DNA from: DATKMK01 sp035541895
GTDB lineage: Bacteria > Desulfobacterota > Binatia > HRBIN30 > JACQVA1
DNA: 64,000 nt
Assembly (NCBI GenBank): GCA_035541895.1
Contig: DATKMK010000119.1
Coordinates: 146,099-210,098, forward strand
Direction: 5' to 3'
Part shown: positions 17,638 to 26,915 of the stretch, piece after piece
How the letters are laid out: each line of letters begins with the position of its first letter
Numbering within the stretch: position 1 is the stretch's first letter
Translations under genes and position numbers: made by a program
Notes under the pieces: generated by a model
Told to the model about the DNA's origin: nothing
Databases searched by the model: none
The model's input: only the letters and a program-made list of their open reading frames with translations

Positions 17638-18180
17638 TCACTTTTGATTGAAACCGATGAACTTGAAGCGGCCGTTGACCTCGGCGATGGAGCCGGTGCG
17701 GAGTTCTTGCTGTTCACCGGTTTCGTATTGCAGCGTCAGCTCGACGTTGCCGTGCGCCTTGTACAACCCGAATTCCCGGCTGCCCTTGGTAAATTTCACG
17801 GCGATTCGCTTGGTCTTGTGTCCGCCGTACACCTTGATCAGGTGACGGCCCATATCTTCGCTCTTCTGGTTCAGCATCTGCCAGAACCACATGCTCGGCG
17901 TCGGCTCGACCTTGCGCGGCGGCTCGCCGGGCTTGACGGTTCCGGGAATGATGATCTCCAGGTACTCACGTTGGTTCACGCGCAAGCGATGCAGCGCGCG
18001 TTCATCCTTGGCGTCGATCGCCGCTTGAAACGCATCCAGCAGCGTGTCGATCGAAGTTGCGCCGCCGTCCAGCCGCAGCCGCACCGCCGGCGTCGGGGTC
18101 GCGACTTCATCGGCGCGCACGAAATGCGGGCCGCTGAGGAGCACCGCAACCGCGACAATTGGAGAGACAGACTTGATCAC
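17638..18180 (-). CDS. Exported protein of unknown function
   Basis: A 180-residue protein with a Sec signal peptide (about 24 residues). GTG 18180 is chosen because AGGAG lies seven bases upstream; the longer frame to 18282 has no such site and would bury the signal sequence. The mature part begins with a helical stretch (LLDAFQAAIDAKDERALHRL), then mixed strands ending in FKFIGFN. This layout could fit an NTF2-like fold, but I recognise no family. It is the first gene before tonB-exbB-exbD-exbD. Confidence 0.72.
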   Translation of the reverse strand: MIKSVSPIVAVAVLLSGPHFVRADEVATPTPAVRLRLDGGATSIDTLLDAFQAAIDAKDERALHRLRVNQREYLEIIIPGTVKPGEPPRKVEPTPSMWFWQMLNQKSEDMGRHLIKVYGGHKTKRIAVKFTKGSREFGLYKAHGNVELTLQYETGEQQELRTGSIAEVNGRFKFIGFNQK

Positions 18181-18211
18181 AACGGCTCCTTTGCGTCCTT
18201 CTAGAAAAGTG

Positions 18212-18244
18212 CCGGCCGGAGGTGGGGATGCCACCTCCGGCCGG
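18212..18244 (-). terminator. Rho-independent terminator, - strand
   Basis: A perfect 14-bp stem ccggccggaggtgg / ccacctccggccgg with a 5-base loop (ggatg). On the - strand it is followed by CACTTTTC. It lies just after the stop of the 18286-20058 gene, so it would end that transcript ahead of the tonB cluster. A smaller 7-bp hairpin (ctacccg/cgggtag, 18254-18274) stands between the gene and this stem. Confidence 0.75.
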
Positions 18245-18285
18245 TCGGGGGTCCTACCCGGGGAGAACGGGTAGGTGGTCAATGG

Positions 18286-20058
18286 TCAGTTGGTGTCGAA
18301 ACTGATCCACCGCGTGTAGGAGTCGGTACCGAAACCGGTGTCGAGCCAGTTTGATCCGCCGGGTTCGAACGCGCCCAGGTAGTTGGTCTTCTCGAAGTAG
18401 CCGTCGATCTTGCTGCAATCGGTCGGCTGCGCGGTCATGGTCATCGTCGGCCGGAAATCCGGCAACGTCGACGAGCCCGCACCAACCGCGTTGCACTTGC
18501 CGTCCGCGTCGGGCGTGCTCTTGCAGTAGCCGTGTCCCACGACAGCCGATGCCCAGGTGATCGGGAAGCCAGGATTATCACCCTCGTTACCGTCTGCTGG
18601 CTGGACCTGGTGATTGGTGTTGGTGTTCCACAGACCGTACAGCTGAGTTGGTGAGCACAGACCGCCGGTGCCGGACTGAGCGATTTGCGTCGTGTTGTTA
18701 GACCCGTTGTGGTAGCACTGCGAGTTCTCGACCAACAAGAATGGATCGCTCGTCTTCAGGTGCGTCCCGTCGGTGCACGCCCACTGGTAGGTTTGCGGGT
18801 CGTTGATCTTGATGCAGCCGCTGGCCCAGTTTGCCGCGATGCCGTTGGCCACCAAGCCGGCGGTGCCGCGGCGGAAGAACCAACCGCCATCGGAGCCGAT
18901 GTTGACGTCATTGTCTTTGGCGCCGATGTTCGTGATGTTGCAGAAGAGCGGATTCGATCGCGGCAAATCATCGAATCCGAATTCGCTATTGTCGGCCTCG
19001 ATGCCGCGGCTCTGCGCACCCACTTGCAGGAACGGCCCGAACTGGATGCCAATGCCGTACTGCCGTGCGCCCGTGGTTCCGAGCTGCCAGTCGAACTGGT
19101 CGTCGGCGCAGGCCGAGGATACGAAGTACTTCACGTTGACCGTACCGCCGAACCACTCGGTGCAATCGTCGCCGCCGGAATTGGATTGGAGATGCTCGAT
19201 CTTGGTCTGGTTGCCGACGCCGTTGAGGGTGGTGACGTTCAATTCGTTGTTCGGCGTGAACTCGATGCCGGAGAATTCGATGCGGGCGTAAGTCAGGATG
19301 CCACTACTGTCGGTCGCATCACAGCCGCCGTACGGGGCTGGAATGCCTTCCGCCGTGTTGATGCAGTTCGGGCGATTGACGGTCGACTTACCGTTGAGCA
19401 ACAAGCCACCCCAGTCGCCAATTGAGCGCGAACCCGTCGGCTGACCGCTCGTCATGATGATAGGCTTCTGCGGAGTGCCCTGCGCGTCGATCTTCGAGCC
19501 GGGCAGGAAGATCAACACCGCCGGGTTGGTCGTGCCGGCACCGATGCCCTTGACGATCGCGCCTGGCTGCAGCTTCACGACCACACCAGAGGCGACGTAG
19601 ACGATTCCGGTGAGGTCGATGACGCAGCCGTCTGGCCACGTCTGGTTGCTGGTGATCGTCCCCGCCGGGATCGTGTGGATCGGCAGCGGAGAACGGACGC
19701 CGACATCGGAGTCCGAACCGTCAGTGCAACTCACGATCGGGCCCGGGCCGGTGCAAGCCGCGTAAAGCGTCTTTACACCGGCGATCTGATCGACGAGGTT
19801 GGTCAAGTCGCTGGTGCTGACCTTGCCGTCCTTCAGCACGTCGAGCACGTCGCAATCCGCCTGAACGTATGGCGCTCCGGGGCAGGCGTGGTTGTCGCCG
19901 TTCGCGGCAATCTTGCCCGCGAGATTCAACGCGTCGCCGATGTCGACGGCGCCGTTTCCGTTCGCGTCGCCGCACACCGCATGCGCCACTCGTGCCGTAC
20001 TTCCGAGCACTAGTGCAGCCGCGAGTGCGGTCATCATTGCTTTTTTGAGATATCTCAT
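18286..20058 (-). CDS. Exported surface protein with dockerin-like N-terminal EF-hand pair
   Basis: A 590-residue protein. ATG 20058 has a strong AGGAGG eight bases upstream, and a Sec signal peptide ends at AHA-V. The first mature segment (about residues 30-100) holds two calcium-loop-like repeats, DANGNGAVDIGDAL and DVLKDGKVSTSDL, the dockerin pattern. The rest is a long strand-rich region with the GDWGGLLLNGK motif seen in a family of secreted beta-helix-like proteins of unknown function. No catalytic motif is visible. Dockerin-like and cohesin-like modules occur in neighbouring genes, suggesting surface assembly; that is inference. Confidence 0.85.
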   Translation of the reverse strand: MRYLKKAMMTALAAALVLGSTARVAHAVCGDANGNGAVDIGDALNLAGKIAANGDNHACPGAPYVQADCDVLDVLKDGKVSTSDLTNLVDQIAGVKTLYAACTGPGPIVSCTDGSDSDVGVRSPLPIHTIPAGTITSNQTWPDGCVIDLTGIVYVASGVVVKLQPGAIVKGIGAGTTNPAVLIFLPGSKIDAQGTPQKPIIMTSGQPTGSRSIGDWGGLLLNGKSTVNRPNCINTAEGIPAPYGGCDATDSSGILTYARIEFSGIEFTPNNELNVTTLNGVGNQTKIEHLQSNSGGDDCTEWFGGTVNVKYFVSSACADDQFDWQLGTTGARQYGIGIQFGPFLQVGAQSRGIEADNSEFGFDDLPRSNPLFCNITNIGAKDNDVNIGSDGGWFFRRGTAGLVANGIAANWASGCIKINDPQTYQWACTDGTHLKTSDPFLLVENSQCYHNGSNNTTQIAQSGTGGLCSPTQLYGLWNTNTNHQVQPADGNEGDNPGFPITWASAVVGHGYCKSTPDADGKCNAVGAGSSTLPDFRPTMTMTAQPTDCSKIDGYFEKTNYLGAFEPGGSNWLDTGFGTDSYTRWISFDTN

Positions 20059-20096
20059 TCTGTCCTCCTGTTGGGGCATCACTCGTTGTCCTTCGT

Positions 20097-22670
20097 TCAC
20101 AGGATGATGACGTGACAGGTCACGTCGGTGAGCGCACCGCCGCCGCTGTCGGTTGCCGATTCGACCAAACAGCGGAACTGATCGCTGGTCGCCGGCGACG
20201 CGCCGGTGCACGTATCCATGTTCACCGCGAATGCGACGGATGGAATCGGTGCTCCGACGTTGGATAGACGGATCCCATAGTTCAAGTCGTTGACCGATTG
20301 GTTTCCGCCGCCCGATGGGAAGATGACGCGGTTAACAACGGAGGTATCGTTGCTCTGGCCGGGGATACCGACGGTTCCATCGGGATACGTCACTAAAACC
20401 GACAACCCCTCCAGGTCCGTTCCAGCCGGTGCGGAGACGGTTACGATCACCGTCCGCGTGCTTCCGCTTGGCGCACACGAGGCGATGTTGCAGCTTGCGG
20501 GGCAAGTATCGCCGCTCACGGAGTTGCTGTCGTCGCAGGTCTCGATCGGCGTGCAGATGCCACCCGGACAATCGAGCGAGCTGAGGCACGCGTTGCCGGC
20601 GTTGCTGCCGCCGGTGCAGGTACCGTCGATCTTGCCGTTGCCGCAGGTCGGATTGCAGAACGCCGGCAGGGCACCGAGCGACGGGGTGGCAATGCGATCG
20701 GTGCAATCGACCTTGAACTCGACCAGGCAGTCGAGACACTTGGCGAGGTCCTCCGCGGTGTTGATCGGTTGTCCGGCTATGCTGGTGCAGGAAGCCGGTC
20801 CCGGGAGGTTCGGGCAGGTGAACAAACCACTGGCTTGATCGGGCTTGAGGTCCAGGTTGATCGCGCCCGGCTTCGCGTTTGGATCGCTTTCGAAGAGCCC
20901 ATCCTTGCCGCCGCAGCTCTTCGCCACGGTGGTGAGCAACTTGGTCTCCGCCTTGCCGATCGCGGTTGCGGTCGGGGTGTCGGGGCACGGCGGAGTTACC
21001 GTTCCCTTGACGATGCCTTCTTCGCACTTCTCCAGGATCGCTCGCTTGGTTTGGAAGAAGGTTGCCGCCGCGGTTGCTAATGCGGACCTGCACTTGTCAA
21101 CCGCTGGATCCATTGCCTTGCACTTGCCCGGCTTGGTGCCCGGGCAGTCTGAATCGGACGCGCAGGTTTGGCCGGGGTTATCGCCGCCGACGCAGACCTT
21201 CGCCGCGGGTTTCAACTGGCCGGCAACGATGCTGTCGATCTGATCAACCGACGCTTCACCGATGCACGCGAGGCAATTGCCGATATCGGTGGCAGCGGTG
21301 GCGTTGTTGATCGGGAAACCGCAGCCCGGCTGGCAGCGATCGACGCACGCGCCGGTGCCGCAATCGGCATCAGTGGTGCAGTCGGCGAAGGTGTTGTTGC
21401 ACTCCTTGCCATGATGTCCCATCCCGTCGGCGCAACTTCCCGCGCCGGTGCAGGTCTGGCCGTTATTCGGACCGCCGTCGCAGGTCATCACGCCCGGCTC
21501 TTTGTTGTTCTCGAAGGTCGGACAACGATCGACGGCGGCACACAAACCGGTGGTCGCGCGCGCGTGGCCGTTCAGATTGCCGGATGCGCAGAAGCCGCCA
21601 CTGCAGGTACCGGTGGAGCAACTCGTGGCTAACACGGCGCACGCACCGACGGTGCCGCCGCAATCGCTATCCGCCTTGCAGGGGAGATCGGCATGCGCTG
21701 CTGCCGTGTGCGAACACACCTTGCCGCAGTCCGAGTCCCCCGCGCACGGCTCGTTGAAGTTTGGCGGGAGGACGCCACTGACGGCGTTGCAAATCCCGCA
21801 GTCCTTGTTGGAACTGCACAGCGCCTGGTCGCAGTACCCGGCTTTGCAGTCTGCGGTGCTGGTATTGGCACCGCAGCCCGCGTCGCACGTGTTGGCCGGC
21901 GCAGCGTAGTTGCAGTCGGCAGTCGTCGAACAACTGTGGCCGGGGTTCGGCGACGTCGGGATACAGGTTCCCATGTTGCAGTCGCCTGCCACAGCGTTCT
22001 TGTTGCAATCGGAGTCGCCGGTGCAGACCTTGCTCACCAGCGGACCGGCGTTGCAGAGTCCCGGACCGCCCGGCTGGCCGCACTCGTAGCCGAACGGGCA
22101 GGCGCCCAGCGCGTGAACGACATGGTCATCGAAGCAGTCGGCGTCCGACGTGCAGTTCGTGTTGAGCTTATCCACATCCCCGCTGACGCATGACGCTTTG
22201 GTGCACGTGCGGTTGTTGCAACTGCTGGTGAACGAACACGACTGAGTGTCTTTGGCGCCGCCGACGCAGATGCCGGGGCATTCGGATTCGAGCGCGCACG
22301 GGCCGCCCCAACGGTCACCGGCGCTACAACGCTTCACCAGGCCGCTGAAGCCGGTGCTGGACAACCCGACGGCGCTGCAGTCCTTCGTAATGGACGCCTT
22401 CGCCGTCGTGAGGGCTTTACTTATCAGCGCCGCAGTGGTCGTGTCCTGATGACAATCGGTCCCTGCAGCCTTCTTGCCTGAGAGCTTGGCCGCTTCACAC
22501 TTCTGCAGCGCCGCCAGCTTGGTCTCCTCGAACTTGGCACTCGCACTGGCGATCGTCTGCTTGCACTTCGCGATCGGATCGCCGGCTTGGACCGGCGCCG
22601 CGACGGCCAGCGTTGCCGCGACCAGTCCGGCCATGAACCATTTTCGTCGTGGTGAATGACTATGGTACAT
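20097..22670 (-). CDS. Large Cys-rich exported protein with C-terminal cohesin-like domain
   Basis: An 857-residue exported protein. ATG 22670 follows GGAG at good spacing and a signal peptide ends VQA-G. It contains two copies of a helical module of about 70 residues (each with FxxTK, LxKCE and a late Cys), at the start and near residue 530. Between them lies a Cys-rich region of repeated CxxDSDC-like units. The last 150 residues have a myxobacterial-type Cys repeat (ETCDDSNSVSGDTCPASC) and then the domain shared with four + strand genes downstream (LSVLVTYPDGTVGIPG). Function unknown; probably extracellular and disulfide-stabilised. Confidence 0.85.
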   Translation of the reverse strand: MYHSHSPRRKWFMAGLVAATLAVAAPVQAGDPIAKCKQTIASASAKFEETKLAALQKCEAAKLSGKKAAGTDCHQDTTTAALISKALTTAKASITKDCSAVGLSSTGFSGLVKRCSAGDRWGGPCALESECPGICVGGAKDTQSCSFTSSCNNRTCTKASCVSGDVDKLNTNCTSDADCFDDHVVHALGACPFGYECGQPGGPGLCNAGPLVSKVCTGDSDCNKNAVAGDCNMGTCIPTSPNPGHSCSTTADCNYAAPANTCDAGCGANTSTADCKAGYCDQALCSSNKDCGICNAVSGVLPPNFNEPCAGDSDCGKVCSHTAAAHADLPCKADSDCGGTVGACAVLATSCSTGTCSGGFCASGNLNGHARATTGLCAAVDRCPTFENNKEPGVMTCDGGPNNGQTCTGAGSCADGMGHHGKECNNTFADCTTDADCGTGACVDRCQPGCGFPINNATAATDIGNCLACIGEASVDQIDSIVAGQLKPAAKVCVGGDNPGQTCASDSDCPGTKPGKCKAMDPAVDKCRSALATAAATFFQTKRAILEKCEEGIVKGTVTPPCPDTPTATAIGKAETKLLTTVAKSCGGKDGLFESDPNAKPGAINLDLKPDQASGLFTCPNLPGPASCTSIAGQPINTAEDLAKCLDCLVEFKVDCTDRIATPSLGALPAFCNPTCGNGKIDGTCTGGSNAGNACLSSLDCPGGICTPIETCDDSNSVSGDTCPASCNIASCAPSGSTRTVIVTVSAPAGTDLEGLSVLVTYPDGTVGIPGQSNDTSVVNRVIFPSGGGNQSVNDLNYGIRLSNVGAPIPSVAFAVNMDTCTGASPATSDQFRCLVESATDSGGGALTDVTCHVIIL

Positions 22671-23223
22671 TCGTCGTCTCCTTCCGTTGTGACGCGTCAT
22701 CGCCTGGTGGCGCGACGCGGTTGAGAGGCCCGCCGCACATCGTGGCTCGCAATCCGTGATGTGCGGTGGGCAGTCTTTTCCTGCCTCTTCCTCGACGCCT
22801 TCCCGTTCCTCCCTCCACAAGGTTCGTGCATCTAACGCCGTCGAAATTTGATATCCGCCTCCTTTCTCGCCGCTCTCGCTACGCGCAGCGTCTTGCAAGA
22901 TGACAGGCGGTGCACTCTCACTAACTGCATAGAATAACCACCTGCACATAGTTCGGGTTTACGCGTTGGATGATGTGATGAAAGATGTGTTGCGCATACG
23001 CCCCCCGAGACGAGACACCTTGTACCGCACGGGTATTACCACCACATTTCGGTTCGCTGATGCTTGCGTGAATCATGGGGCGTGCGATCATCGAACCTTC
23101 ACGCCCACGTAACTCGATCGCAACTTAGGTGCGATATCACCCGACCCACGTTGCGCGCCCGGCCACGGATCGGCGATCCGGGATGGTTCGGACGCGGCGA
23201 CATAGCCAACACGTGGGAAGGTT
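22671..23223. other. Divergent intergenic region between Cys-rich gene and receptor operon
   Basis: About 550 bases without a convincing gene. It must hold the promoters for the leftward Cys-rich gene and the rightward TonB-receptor operon, but I found no clear sigma70 pair. The only strong structure is the hairpin at 22728-22771. An upstream extension of the Cys-rich frame to 22949 reads like non-coding sequence. Confidence 0.6.
22728..22771. repeat. 14-bp inverted repeat in leader of Cys-rich gene
   Basis: gcccgccgcacatc (22728-22741) pairs with gatgtgcggtgggc (22758-22771), 13 of 14 positions as Watson-Crick, with the last as G-U on the + strand. The loop is 16 bases. It sits about 58 bases upstream of the Cys-rich gene's ATG. 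Confidence 0.5.
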
Positions 23224-26067
23224 ATGGGTCTATCGGGGGGGATCGCTGGAGTATCCGTGTTTGCGGTGGTGTCACTCTTTCTCAGCGTCGCCAGCGGAGT
23301 CGGCGCGGAAGATCAGGGGGCGGCACCGGCTGCGAGCGGAAAAATCGCCGGGCGGGTCATCGACAAGTCGACGGGCGATCCAATCATTGAAGCAGGGGTC
23401 GAAGTGATCCAGACGGGCAAACGCGTTCGCACCGATCTCGACGGCAAGTACTCGTTCACCGTGCCGTCGGGCACCTACGAACTGCGGATCTTCGCGCCGC
23501 TCTACACCGGCACGCGTCTCACCAACGTCGTGGTCAAACCCGGCGGCGTCGCGACCGCCGACGCGAATCTCGCGCCCGAAGGCAAGGCGGCGGTCGAAGT
23601 CGTCGAGGTCGTTGCCCAAGCCGACAAGTCAGCGGAGGCGACGCAACTGATTCAGCGCAAGAAGAGCGCGGTCGTCAGCGACAACGTCGCGGCTGAGACC
23701 ATTGCCAAGTCGCCCGACAAAAACGCCGCCGAGGTCGTCAAGCGCGTCCCCGGCGTGACCGTCAACAACGAAAAGTTCGTCTACATTCGCGGCCTGGGCG
23801 AGCGCTACTCGAGTGCGCTGTTGAACGGCAGCCGCCTACCGAGCACGGACCCGAGCAAGCGCGTGGTCCCGCTCGACCTGTTTCCGGCGGAATTCATCGA
23901 GTCGATCTCGGTCATCAAGAGCTACACGCCCGATCTCCCCGGCGACTCGGTCGGATTGGTCGACATTCGACTCAAGGAGTTCCCCGAGCGGTTCACCTAC
24001 ACGATCGGCACCAGCACCGGCGGCAACTCCAACGCCACCTTTCAGGACTTCCAGACGTACAACGGCGGAGCGTACGACTACTTTGGCTTCGGGAAAGACT
24101 ACCGTTCGATCCCCGGATCGGTCCCCGACTTGACGCACCGCACGTCGATCCCTGGCGCCCAGGATCGCGCGTACGCCGCGGCGTTCAACAACATCTGGAG
24201 TCCGGAGACCAAAACCGCACCGCCCAACTTTGGCATCAACTTCTCCGCCGGCAATACCTTCGGCCCGCTCGGGGTGTCGCTCGGCACGCTCTACACCACT
24301 GAGTATCGGCTGCGGCGCGATGAATTGACGGAAGTCTTCACCGGCGCATGTAACCCGCCCGCCGCACCGGGGGAGCAGTGTCCGCCGGGTCACGTCATCA
24401 TCATCCGCGACGGCGGCGGGGAAAATCTCAGATTCGACCGCAGCACCTTCAAAACGCGGCTGGGGGCGGTGCTCGCCAGCGGCTATAAGCTGGACTCGAA
24501 CAACAAGTTCACGTTCAACGCCCTCGTCGACCGGAACTCCAACGACGAGGTCATCGACGGTACCGGCCATGATCGCAACATCTCAGTACCGATCAGTCAG
24601 TCGGTGTTGACCTACGACGAAGAGCAGCTCGGCTTCGGGCAACTCGGCGGAGAACATCACTTCCCGACGCTTGATCTGAACTGGCACACCGCGTTGTCGC
24701 AAACGACCGAGAGCCAACCGGATCAACGGTTTGTCACCTACGCCCTCAATATGCCGCCGACCCTCTTCGCGGCCGGCGAGGGACCGGAGTCGGGTGAGCG
24801 GTTGTTCTCGGATTTGGATGAACACCTCACCGATTCAGCGGTCGACGTGACGATCCCGTTCAAGACCGGCCTGCCGTTCACGGATGTTTGGTCCGATCTG
24901 CCGGCCAAGTTCAAGTTCGGTCCCGCGTACGCCTATCGGCACCGAACGTTCGACTACCGTCGGTTTCTCTACGAACGCAACTCGTCGCAAGGCCTCGATC
25001 TTTCGGCGTCCCCCGAAGTGCAGTTCAGCCCGCTGAACATTCCGACCAACTTCGAGTTTGTTGAGCGCTCGCGTCCCTCCGACTCGTTCACCGCCACACA
25101 GGATATTGCGGCGTTGTACGGCATGTTCGATCTCCCGATCATTCGCGATCAATTGCGCTTGGTAGCCGGCGTGCGCGTCGAATACTCGTACATCACCACC
25201 AACGGCGCCGACGTGGCGACCAATGAGCCGCTCACGACCCATGTCAACGACCTGGTGCCGCTGCCAGGCGTAAACCTGATCTACAGCTTGCGCGAAGACA
25301 TGAACCTCCGCTACGGCTACGGCCGCGCGCAGTCGCGGCCCGAATTCCGCGAGCTGACTCCCACGCGGTTCGTTGTGCCCAACGGCACGCGCCCGGTGAC
25401 GGGGAATCCGTTTCTCGTCTCGTCCGACATCGAGAGCCACGATTTACGCTGGGAGTGGTTTCCTTCGCCGGTTGAAGTTATCGCTGTTAGTCTATTCTAC
25501 AAAAAGCTGGACAAGCCCATCGAGGCGACGGTGAAGCCGGAGAGTGCCGGCGAGTCCGATAGCTGGGACAACGCGAAGGACGCGGACCTCAAGGGCTTCG
25601 AATTCGAAGCGCGCAAGAATCTCGGGGTGCTGTCGCCGCACCTGTCGCCCGTCAACTTCAGAACCAACGTGTCCTACATCGATTCGACCGCGCACTTGTC
25701 CAGGGGAACTCTCGAGGTGCAAACCAACACCAGTCGCGCGCTACAAGGGCAACCGGACTACGTCGTGAACGCCGGGATCGAGTACGTCCATCCGACGTGG
25801 GGCTCGGCGCAGCTGCTCTACAACACCGTCGGCAGCAAGATCGTCGCCGCTGGTTCCGACGGCTTGCCGGACATCACCGAAGAGCCGCGCAACGTGCTCG
25901 ATCTCGTCCTGCTCTCGACGATCAATCCGTTCGGGACGCCGCTCAATGCGAAGTTTGCCGTCGAGAACTTGTTGGACGAGGCGGTGGTGCAGAAGCAGGG
26001 AGACTTCACCACCCACGACTACAAGACCGGCCTCAAGTTCACGTTTGCGCTTTCGTACACCTATTGA
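23224..26067 (+). CDS. TonB-dependent outer-membrane receptor with carboxypeptidase-like N-terminal domain
   Basis: A 947-residue receptor. A signal peptide is followed by a carboxypeptidase-regulatory-like beta-sandwich (about 35-125: GRVIDKSTGDPIIEAGV, GKYSFTVPSGTYELRI), a possible TonB box (VEVVEVVAQ), a plug domain (VVKRVPGVTVNNEKFVYIRGLGERYSS) and a large beta-barrel ending in FALSYTY. Such receptors import scarce ligands using TonB-ExbBD, encoded about 6 kb away. The ligand is unknown. It heads an operon with four exported proteins, the next starting 14 bases after its stop. Confidence 0.92.
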   Translation: MGLSGGIAGVSVFAVVSLFLSVASGVGAEDQGAAPAASGKIAGRVIDKSTGDPIIEAGVEVIQTGKRVRTDLDGKYSFTVPSGTYELRIFAPLYTGTRLTNVVVKPGGVATADANLAPEGKAAVEVVEVVAQADKSAEATQLIQRKKSAVVSDNVAAETIAKSPDKNAAEVVKRVPGVTVNNEKFVYIRGLGERYSSALLNGSRLPSTDPSKRVVPLDLFPAEFIESISVIKSYTPDLPGDSVGLVDIRLKEFPERFTYTIGTSTGGNSNATFQDFQTYNGGAYDYFGFGKDYRSIPGSVPDLTHRTSIPGAQDRAYAAAFNNIWSPETKTAPPNFGINFSAGNTFGPLGVSLGTLYTTEYRLRRDELTEVFTGACNPPAAPGEQCPPGHVIIIRDGGGENLRFDRSTFKTRLGAVLASGYKLDSNNKFTFNALVDRNSNDEVIDGTGHDRNISVPISQSVLTYDEEQLGFGQLGGEHHFPTLDLNWHTALSQTTESQPDQRFVTYALNMPPTLFAAGEGPESGERLFSDLDEHLTDSAVDVTIPFKTGLPFTDVWSDLPAKFKFGPAYAYRHRTFDYRRFLYERNSSQGLDLSASPEVQFSPLNIPTNFEFVERSRPSDSFTATQDIAALYGMFDLPIIRDQLRLVAGVRVEYSYITTNGADVATNEPLTTHVNDLVPLPGVNLIYSLREDMNLRYGYGRAQSRPEFRELTPTRFVVPNGTRPVTGNPFLVSSDIESHDLRWEWFPSPVEVIAVSLFYKKLDKPIEATVKPESAGESDSWDNAKDADLKGFEFEARKNLGVLSPHLSPVNFRTNVSYIDSTAHLSRGTLEVQTNTSRALQGQPDYVVNAGIEYVHPTWGSAQLLYNTVGSKIVAAGSDGLPDITEEPRNVLDLVLLSTINPFGTPLNAKFAVENLLDEAVVQKQGDFTTHDYKTGLKFTFALSYTY

Positions 26068-26081
26068 ACAGGAGCACGCAT

Positions 26082-26906
26082 ATGGTTCGGACACCGTCGC
26101 GCTGCGCGATCATCGTCGGCCTGCTGATCGTGGCTTCCGTGAGCCGCGCGGCGCGCGCGGCGACACCTTGTGTCGGCGATTGCGACGACAGCGGTACGGT
26201 GACGGTCGACGAGTTGGTGCTGGGTGTCAACATCGCGCTCGGTAACCTCCCAGTTGACCGCTGCACGGCGTTCGACCGCGATGACAGCAGGACGGTCAGC
26301 GTTGACGAGTTGGTCGCCGGCGTCAACAACGCGCTCAACGGCTGCGTCGGCGGGGCGACCCCGACGCCCACACAGACCGCAAGCGCAACTCTCACTCCGA
26401 CACCGCCGCCGGGATGCGGCAACGGCGTCGTCGACTTCGATCTTGGCGAAACCTGCGACGACGGCAACACCATGGATGGTGATAGCTGCCCTGCCAATTG
26501 CCGGATTGCTTCATGTACCGCGACCGATACGGAGTTCATCGTCCACGTGGACTTCACGCCGCCGGCCGGCGTCGATGTCGCCGGAGTGACGGCCTTCGTC
26601 CGATACCCCGACGGCGTCGTGCGTATCCCGGGATCGGGCAACGATCAGCAAGTGCAAGATCGCATCAGTGCTCTCCCCGACAATTCGTTCAGTACTGCCA
26701 ACGATCTCGACTACGCGCTGCGGGTCGCGCTCCTGACCACCGATCAGTCGCCCATCCCACCAGGGCGCCTATTTACGATCACGTTCGATACCTGCGTCGG
26801 GGCTGCATTGCCCACGACTGCGGACTTCTACTGCAAAGTAGACAATTCTGCTGATCCGCAAGGCCAGCCGGTCCAAGGCACCACGTGCCGCGTGACGTTC
26901 GAATAG
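26082..26906 (+). CDS. Exported protein: dockerin-like pair, Thr/Pro linker, Cys repeat, cohesin-like domain
   Basis: A 274-residue protein with a signal peptide ending RAA. Residues about 28-85 form two EF-hand-like loops (DCDDSGTVTVDELVLGVN and DRDDSRTVSVDELVAGVN), the dockerin layout. A short TPTPTQT linker follows, then a Cys repeat (CGNGVVD..GETCDDGN) and the shared C-terminal domain (VTAFVRYPDGVVRIPG, LFTITFDTC). ATG 26082 has GGAG upstream. It carries both dockerin-like and cohesin-like modules, so homotypic assembly is conceivable. Confidence 0.85.
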   Translation: MVRTPSRCAIIVGLLIVASVSRAARAATPCVGDCDDSGTVTVDELVLGVNIALGNLPVDRCTAFDRDDSRTVSVDELVAGVNNALNGCVGGATPTPTQTASATLTPTPPPGCGNGVVDFDLGETCDDGNTMDGDSCPANCRIASCTATDTEFIVHVDFTPPAGVDVAGVTAFVRYPDGVVRIPGSGNDQQVQDRISALPDNSFSTANDLDYALRVALLTTDQSPIPPGRLFTITFDTCVGAALPTTADFYCKVDNSADPQGQPVQGTTCRVTFE

Positions 26907-26915
26907 GGAAGTCCG

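Noticed and set aside
20059..20211. N-terminal extension of the dockerin-like surface protein
   Set aside because: ATG 20058 has AGGAGG and a signal peptide; the extension is Arg/His-rich and would prevent export.
22671..22949. N-terminal extension of the Cys-rich protein
   Set aside because: The signal peptide and ribosome site fit ATG 22670; the extension resembles translated intergenic DNA.
5187..23150. 13-base string gatatcacccgac found twice (near 5187 and 23137)
   Set aside because: A repeat of this length is expected by chance several times in 64 kb.
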